Assembly (NCBI RefSeq): GCF_028435365.1
Contig: NZ_JAGTJJ010000053.1
Span: 1 to 64,000 of the forward strand
Length of the DNA: 64,000 nucleotides
Source: Polyangium jinanense
GTDB lineage: Bacteria; Myxococcota; Polyangia; Polyangiales; Polyangiaceae
Direction of reading: 5' to 3'
The stretch's first letter is position 1. Every line of letters starts with the position of its first letter. The notes under the pieces were generated by a model. That model was not told the DNA's origin. It saw nothing but the letters and a program-made list of their open reading frames with translations, and searched no databases. The position numbers and the translations under genes were made by a program. Positions 59,714 through 64,000 of the stretch are shown here, one piece after another.

Positions 59714-62026
59714 ATGGCGAGGCATGACGTTTCTGGGCTCCGCGACGCGGGGCTACGGATTGGTTTGTCCGAAGACGGGAGCGGGGCCATGGCCGCCGCT
59801 CTGGAGGCGCTCGCCGCGCAGAGGGTCGCCGATCGCGATTTCTGCGTACGGACGCTGCCGCGCGTCTCGCGGACGTTCGCGCTCTCGATCCTGTCGTTGC
59901 CCGAGGGGCTCTCCGATTCCCTCTGCGCCGCGTATCTGCTCTGCAGGATCGTCGACAGCATCGAGGACGCGAATCCGATCGCGCCCGAGACCCGCGTTTC
60001 GCTCTTCGACGCGTTCGACGCGCTCATGCGGGGCGAGGCGGGCTCTCTGTCCGAATTCGAGGCCCGATTCACGGACGAGGCCATCGGGATGTCCGAGGCC
60101 GATCGCGCGCTCTGCAAGGGCGCGGGTGCGGTGTTTCGCGTATACCGCGCGCTGCCCGCGGCCGATCAGGAGGCGATCCGGCCGTGGGTGCTCGAGATGA
60201 GCCGGGGGATGCGCGAGTACGCGGGACGCGCGGACGCCGAAGGCAAGACGCGCATCCGCGACGTGGCCGACCTCGAGCGATATTGTTATTTCGTGGCCGG
60301 CACGGTGGGCGAGCTGCTCACCGCGCTCTTCGAGCGCGCGGTGCCCACGGCGAGCGAGGAGGTCCGCAAAGCGGCGTGGAGCCGCGCGACGCGATTCGGG
60401 CTCGGCCTGCAGATGGTGAACGTGCTGAAAGACGTCGCCGAGGATCTCGATCGCGGCGCGTGTTTCCTGCCGGAAGACGTGCTCGCCCGGCACGGGGTTC
60501 GTCGCGACGCACTGCTCTCGCCCGAGGCGCGCGCGGGTGGTCTCGCGGCCGTGTCCGAGGTGTGCACGATCGCGCGCGGGCACCTCGACGCCGCGGTGGA
60601 GTACACGCTTTGCTGGCCGGGCCGCGAGGGCGCGGAAGTGCGCGCGTTCTGCGCGGTGCCGCTCGCGCTGGCGATCGCCACGCTGCGCGAGGTGGAGCGT
60701 GGCGAGGACACGCTCGTCCGCGGGCGCGAGCCGAAGATCGACAAACGCCTCGTGGCCGAGGTGCTCGCCGGCGCGCGGCGCGCGGCCGAGAGTGATTCCG
60801 CGCTCACCGCCCTGTTTGCCCGCGCGGCCGAGGCCAGGCCAAGCGCGCCCGCGGGCGGGACGGGTCGCGTGGCGATGCCGCTGCTCCGCGCGCGGAGGCC
60901 GCCGGTTCCGCCCGAGCGGCGCGCGTCGATGACCGTGATTCGCGGCGGCGCGGGCGCGAAAAAGTCGTCAGGTAACGATGCGTCCCGGAATGACGCGCGG
61001 ACCCGCGAGGGGCGCGTGCTCGTGACGGGCGGCGCGGGGCACCTCGGGCAAAACCTCGTGCGGCGGCTCGTCGCCGAGGGCAAGGAGGTCCGCGTGCTCG
61101 TGCGAGGCGCGCGCGGCGCGGCGGCGCTCGCGGGGCTGCCCGTCGAGGTCGTGACCTGCGACGTGCGAGACGCGGACGCGCTCGGCGCGGCGACGCGCGG
61201 CGTCACGGAGGTCTATCACGCGGCGGCCATGGTGGCCGAGGGCGACGAGCGGGCGTTTTTCGAGACGAACGTGCTTGGGACACGCGTGCTGCTCGACGCG
61301 TGTCGCGAGGCGGGCGTGCGGCGGGTCGTCGTGACGAGCTCGCTCGACGCCGTGCGGTACGACGATACACGCGGCGCGCCGATCGACGAGGCGACGCCGC
61401 TCGACCCGTTCTCCGCGCACTCGCCGCACGCGCGGACGAAGGCGCTCGCGGAGCACGAATGCTTGAAGGCCGTGGCCGACGGGCTCGACGTGGTCGTGGT
61501 CGCGCCGACGACGCTCGTCGGGCCCTTCGACGATCGGCCGAGCGCGATCGGCCGGGCGCTCGTGGATCACGCGAACGGAAGGCTCCGCGCATTCGCGCGC
61601 GGCGCGCTCCTGCTCACGTCGACGCGTGACGCGGTGGAGGCCCACCTCGCGGCCATGCGGAACGGGCGCAAGGGGCAGAAGTACGTGGTCGCGACCGAGC
61701 TCGTGTCGATCGACGATCTGCTCTCGTTCTTCGAGGAAGCGAGCGCGCGGCGTCGCCCGCCGTTCGCCGTGCCGGCGCTGCTCGCGCGGACGTCCCTCGC
61801 GCAAAAGCTCGCGGCGGCGCGTATGCTCGGGGGCGAGCGCCCGCCCGGCGCGCCGGCGCCCGCGTCCTCGCCGCGGCGCGCGGATACCTCGAAGGCGGAG
61901 CGCGAGCTCGGCTTCGTGCCCACGTGCGTGCGGAGCGCGATTTACGACGCATACGCCGATTTCTTCCGTCGGGCGCTCGTGCCCGAGGGCCCCGCATCGC
62001 GCGGGGCGCACGTCGCGCGTCCGTGA
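59714..62026 (+). CDS. Squalene/phytoene-synthase-like domain fused to an extended SDR
   Basis: 770 residues, with AAGGGAG upstream. Residues about 30-375 are a head-to-head prenyltransferase: CVRTLPRVSRTFALSILSLP, first Asp-rich motif DSIED (81-85), YCYFVAGTVGELLTALF, second Asp-rich motif LKDVAED (238-244). The ERG9-like VSRTFALSI and AGTVGELL segments favour squalene synthase over phytoene synthase. After a linker (about 376-430), residues 433-755 are an NAD(P) epimerase/3-beta-HSD-like domain with TGGAGHLG (438-445) and TSS (541-543); the catalytic YxxxK reads HARTK, with His572 for Tyr. No frameshift or stop separates the parts. It makes squalene (inference), with an SDR of unproven activity. 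Confidence 0.9.
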   Translation: MARHDVSGLRDAGLRIGLSEDGSGAMAAALEALAAQRVADRDFCVRTLPRVSRTFALSILSLPEGLSDSLCAAYLLCRIVDSIEDANPIAPETRVSLFDAFDALMRGEAGSLSEFEARFTDEAIGMSEADRALCKGAGAVFRVYRALPAADQEAIRPWVLEMSRGMREYAGRADAEGKTRIRDVADLERYCYFVAGTVGELLTALFERAVPTASEEVRKAAWSRATRFGLGLQMVNVLKDVAEDLDRGACFLPEDVLARHGVRRDALLSPEARAGGLAAVSEVCTIARGHLDAAVEYTLCWPGREGAEVRAFCAVPLALAIATLREVERGEDTLVRGREPKIDKRLVAEVLAGARRAAESDSALTALFARAAEARPSAPAGGTGRVAMPLLRARRPPVPPERRASMTVIRGGAGAKKSSGNDASRNDARTREGRVLVTGGAGHLGQNLVRRLVAEGKEVRVLVRGARGAAALAGLPVEVVTCDVRDADALGAATRGVTEVYHAAAMVAEGDERAFFETNVLGTRVLLDACREAGVRRVVVTSSLDAVRYDDTRGAPIDEATPLDPFSAHSPHARTKALAEHECLKAVADGLDVVVVAPTTLVGPFDDRPSAIGRALVDHANGRLRAFARGALLLTSTRDAVEAHLAAMRNGRKGQKYVVATELVSIDDLLSFFEEASARRRPPFAVPALLARTSLAQKLAAARMLGGERPPGAPAPASSPRRADTSKAERELGFVPTCVRSAIYDAYADFFRRALVPEGPASRGAHVARP

Positions 62027-62162
62027 ACGCGTGAGACCAGGGGTGGTCGTGACGCACGGTTTGTCCGGGCGTCCGGGCCGCCCTCGCTTCGATAGGGGGG
62101 GACCAGTTCAGGGGTGCCGCCGGTGAATGCCGCGGCTGTGAATGACGAACGAGGTCCTTAGC

Positions 62163-64000
62163 ATGAATGGGAAGGCAGAGAGGCTCGACTACGACATCGC
62201 CGTGATCGGCGCAGGTCCGGTCGGCTGCGTGTCGGCGCTCGCGTTCGCGGAGCGAGGCGCCCAGGTACTCTTGCTCGAGTCGAATCCACGCGCGGTCGAG
62301 CGGCTCGCCGGCGAATGGCTGCACCCGCCCGCCGTGGAGATCCTCCGCGGGCTCGGCGTGGATCTCAAGGCCGGCACGACGTACGAGTCGGGCCGCGGGT
62401 TCGTCCTGTACCCCGACGACGGCACGAACCCGATCGCGCTCCCCTATCGCGCCGGAAATGTCGGCCACGCGATCGAGCACGTCCGGCTCGTCGAGCGGCT
62501 GCGCGAGCGCGTGATGAGCGAGGCGCGGATCGACTATCAGCCCGGGTCGCGCGCGACGAACATCGTCGATCAAACCCTCTCGTACCAGCAAAAGGGCGGC
62601 GGGACGCGGATGGTCCGCGCCGGGCTCGTCGTGGGCGCGAGCGGCCGCAGCGGCGTGGCCCACGCGGCGCTCTCGATCGACCGGAGCGCGGCGACGTACT
62701 CGCGCATGGCGGGGCTTTTGCTCGAAGGCGTGCGCATGCCGCTCGAAGGGCACGGGCACGTGTTCCTCGGCGGGCCGGGGCCTGCGCTCGCATATCGGAT
62801 CGACAATCGACACGTGCGGCTCTGCCTCGACGTGCCTCTCTCGATGCGCGTGCAGCGCAGCAAGGCGGCGACGCTCTGGGAGGCGTTCTCGCGCATCCTG
62901 CCCGAGGCGATGCGGGGTGCATTCCGCAAGGCGCTCGAGAGCGGCGAGATCGCGTGGGCGACGAACCAGATCCGCCCGCGCGTCGATTACGGCCGCGAGG
63001 GGCTCGCGCTCGTGGGCGACGCGGTGGGCCACCACCATCCGCTGACGGCGCTCGGCATGACGCTCGGCTTCCAGGACGCGATCGCGCTCGCCGAGGCGAA
63101 GAACTTCCGCGCCTATAGCCGCGGGCGCACGATCCAGAGCCGCGCGCCGGAGATGCTCGCCGTCGCGCTCTACGAGGTCTTCGCCGATACGTCGGACGAG
63201 ACGGCGGCGATCCGCAGCGGGATCTACGACCTCTGGCGCGAGCAACCCGCGGAGCGGATGCGCACGATGGGCTTCCTCTCGTGCGAGGACACGAATCCGC
63301 TGCATTTCGGCGGATCGTTCCTGAAGGCGCTGCTCCGCGCGTCGAGCGCGATCGTGCGCGACGGCGTGGTGCGGCGGGATCCGCGGCACGCGGCGGAGGT
63401 CGCGGGCGAGCTCGGCATGCGGCTGCGCTGGCTCATGCGGGCGACACTGCACCTCACGCCGGCCGAGCCCACGCGGGATTTCCCGCGGTCGGCCGAGGAT
63501 CGATATGGCGCGGCGCTGAAGGCGGCGGCCGGGCGCGCGGAGGTGCTCGAGCATCCGGCGGCGGAGCGCGCGACGCGGCTCGGAAAGGCGCGTCTCGAGC
63601 CGCGGACGGCGCTCGCGCGGGGCGTGCGCGCGCTCGTGGCCGAGCAGGCCGAGGACGGGTCGTGGGAGGGCGAGGTCATCTGGAACCCGATGCTCGCGGC
63701 CCAGTACGTCATGGCGTGCCACGTGATGGGCTTGCCGATCGATCCGGTGCGCCGGGAGCGGATCTTGCTCCAGTTCGCGCGGACGCGTTTGCCCGATGGA
63801 ACGTGGGGCATGCACGAGCTCTCGCAGCCCTACCTGTTCGTCACGACGCTCGTGTACGTGGCGGCGCGCCTGCTCGGCGTGCCGGCGGAGGATCCGCTTC
63901 TCGCGAAGGGGCTCGGGTTCATCCGGAAAGAGGGCGGCGCGGCGGCGATCCCGAGCTGGGGCAAGTTGTGGCTGGCGCTCTCGGGTCTTTATGGCTGGGA
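62163..64000 (+). CDS. Squalene-monooxygenase-like flavoprotein fused to squalene/oxidosqualene cyclase (3' end off window)
   Basis: 612 residues visible and still open at the window end. Residues about 8-430 are an FAD monooxygenase: VIGAGPVGC (GxGxxG at 16-21), LLLESNPRAVERLAGEWLHP, LVVGASGRSG, GDAVGHHHPLTALGMTLGF (285 onward), the GDA...HPLTxxGMT signature of squalene epoxidases. After a linker, about 480-612 matches the N-terminus of squalene-hopene or oxidosqualene cyclases: LVAEQAEDGSWEGE (QxxDGxW QW-type repeat), AAQYVMACHVMGLP, LPDGTWGMHE, KGLGFIRKEGG, WGKLWLALSGLYGW. The catalytic DxDD/DCTAE motif would lie beyond the edge. The gene starts 137 bp after the squalene-synthase fusion, with a GAGG ribosome site. 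Confidence 0.88.
   Translation, partial: MNGKAERLDYDIAVIGAGPVGCVSALAFAERGAQVLLLESNPRAVERLAGEWLHPPAVEILRGLGVDLKAGTTYESGRGFVLYPDDGTNPIALPYRAGNVGHAIEHVRLVERLRERVMSEARIDYQPGSRATNIVDQTLSYQQKGGGTRMVRAGLVVGASGRSGVAHAALSIDRSAATYSRMAGLLLEGVRMPLEGHGHVFLGGPGPALAYRIDNRHVRLCLDVPLSMRVQRSKAATLWEAFSRILPEAMRGAFRKALESGEIAWATNQIRPRVDYGREGLALVGDAVGHHHPLTALGMTLGFQDAIALAEAKNFRAYSRGRTIQSRAPEMLAVALYEVFADTSDETAAIRSGIYDLWREQPAERMRTMGFLSCEDTNPLHFGGSFLKALLRASSAIVRDGVVRRDPRHAAEVAGELGMRLRWLMRATLHLTPAEPTRDFPRSAEDRYGAALKAAAGRAEVLEHPAAERATRLGKARLEPRTALARGVRALVAEQAEDGSWEGEVIWNPMLAAQYVMACHVMGLPIDPVRRERILLQFARTRLPDGTWGMHELSQPYLFVTTLVYVAARLLGVPAEDPLLAKGLGFIRKEGGAAAIPSWGKLWLALSGLYGW

Noticed and set aside
61614..63815. 733-codon minus-strand frame across the monooxygenase-cyclase gene
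   Set aside because: Arg/His-rich shadow; the plus strand encodes the FAD and cyclase motifs.

Overview
The window is very GC-rich (about 70%), densely coded DNA that looks like a myxobacterium of the Polyangium/Sorangium group (Myxococcota). The reasons are a beta-helix protein with a MYXO-CTERM-like tail, FHA-GGDEF, STAS and kinase-SUMF1 signalling fusions, many small lipoproteins, and GC-skewed codon use throughout. The assignment is an inference from gene style, not from a marker phylogeny. Apart from one tRNA-Pro(GGG), no RNA genes, CRISPR arrays, transposases or prophage were seen.

Layout. 0.3-3.7 kb: an nfeD-flotillin-flotillin operon. 3.7-3.9 kb: four 42-bp tandem repeats. 3.9-8.8 kb: glnE, a calcineurin-like phosphoesterase and an FHA-diguanylate cyclase. 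8.8-17.7 kb (minus strand): trpA and trpB, then an M13 peptidase and a beta-helix surface protein lying between trpB and trpF, then trpF, a CheY-like regulator, a GAF protein and type 2 IPP isomerase. 17.8-21.9 kb: an unknown protein coupled to argH, converging on rpiA, a phospholipase-D-like protein and a thioesterase. 21.9-25 kb: a peroxide/iron-type cluster (DUF3501, Fe-S protein, rubrerythrin, Fur/PerR with an operator in its own promoter). 25-29 kb: rpsU, a glycosyltransferase, tRNA-Pro, fRMsr and a lysin-like protein. 29.5-33.8 kb: a giant ParA-like/TPR-like protein and arfB. 34-41 kb: a five-PAS hybrid histidine kinase and two STAS proteins that flank an Imm26 immunity protein and a transglutaminase. 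41-45 kb: a PAAR protein with a phospholipase-A2-like domain, its neighbour, and a P450. 45-48 kb: a kinase-SUMF1 fusion and superoxide dismutase. 48-54.6 kb: a minus-strand operon with a glycosyltransferase-radical SAM fusion and a WG-repeat-methyltransferase fusion. 54.7-59.4 kb: a PfkB kinase coupled to a BtpA-family protein, then lipoproteins. 59.7-64 kb: a triterpenoid/sterol locus.

The strongest candidate for something new is that last locus: a squalene-synthase-like domain fused to an SDR domain, followed by a squalene-monooxygenase-like flavoprotein fused to the start of a squalene/oxidosqualene cyclase. Two genes would then cover synthesis, oxidation and cyclisation of squalene. A second strong signal is a dispersed family of structured repeats (four copies: 1-312, 29112-29450, 33811-34125, 48130-48230). 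They are made of nested hairpins with compensatory base changes, and three of the four are certainly at the meeting point of convergent genes.
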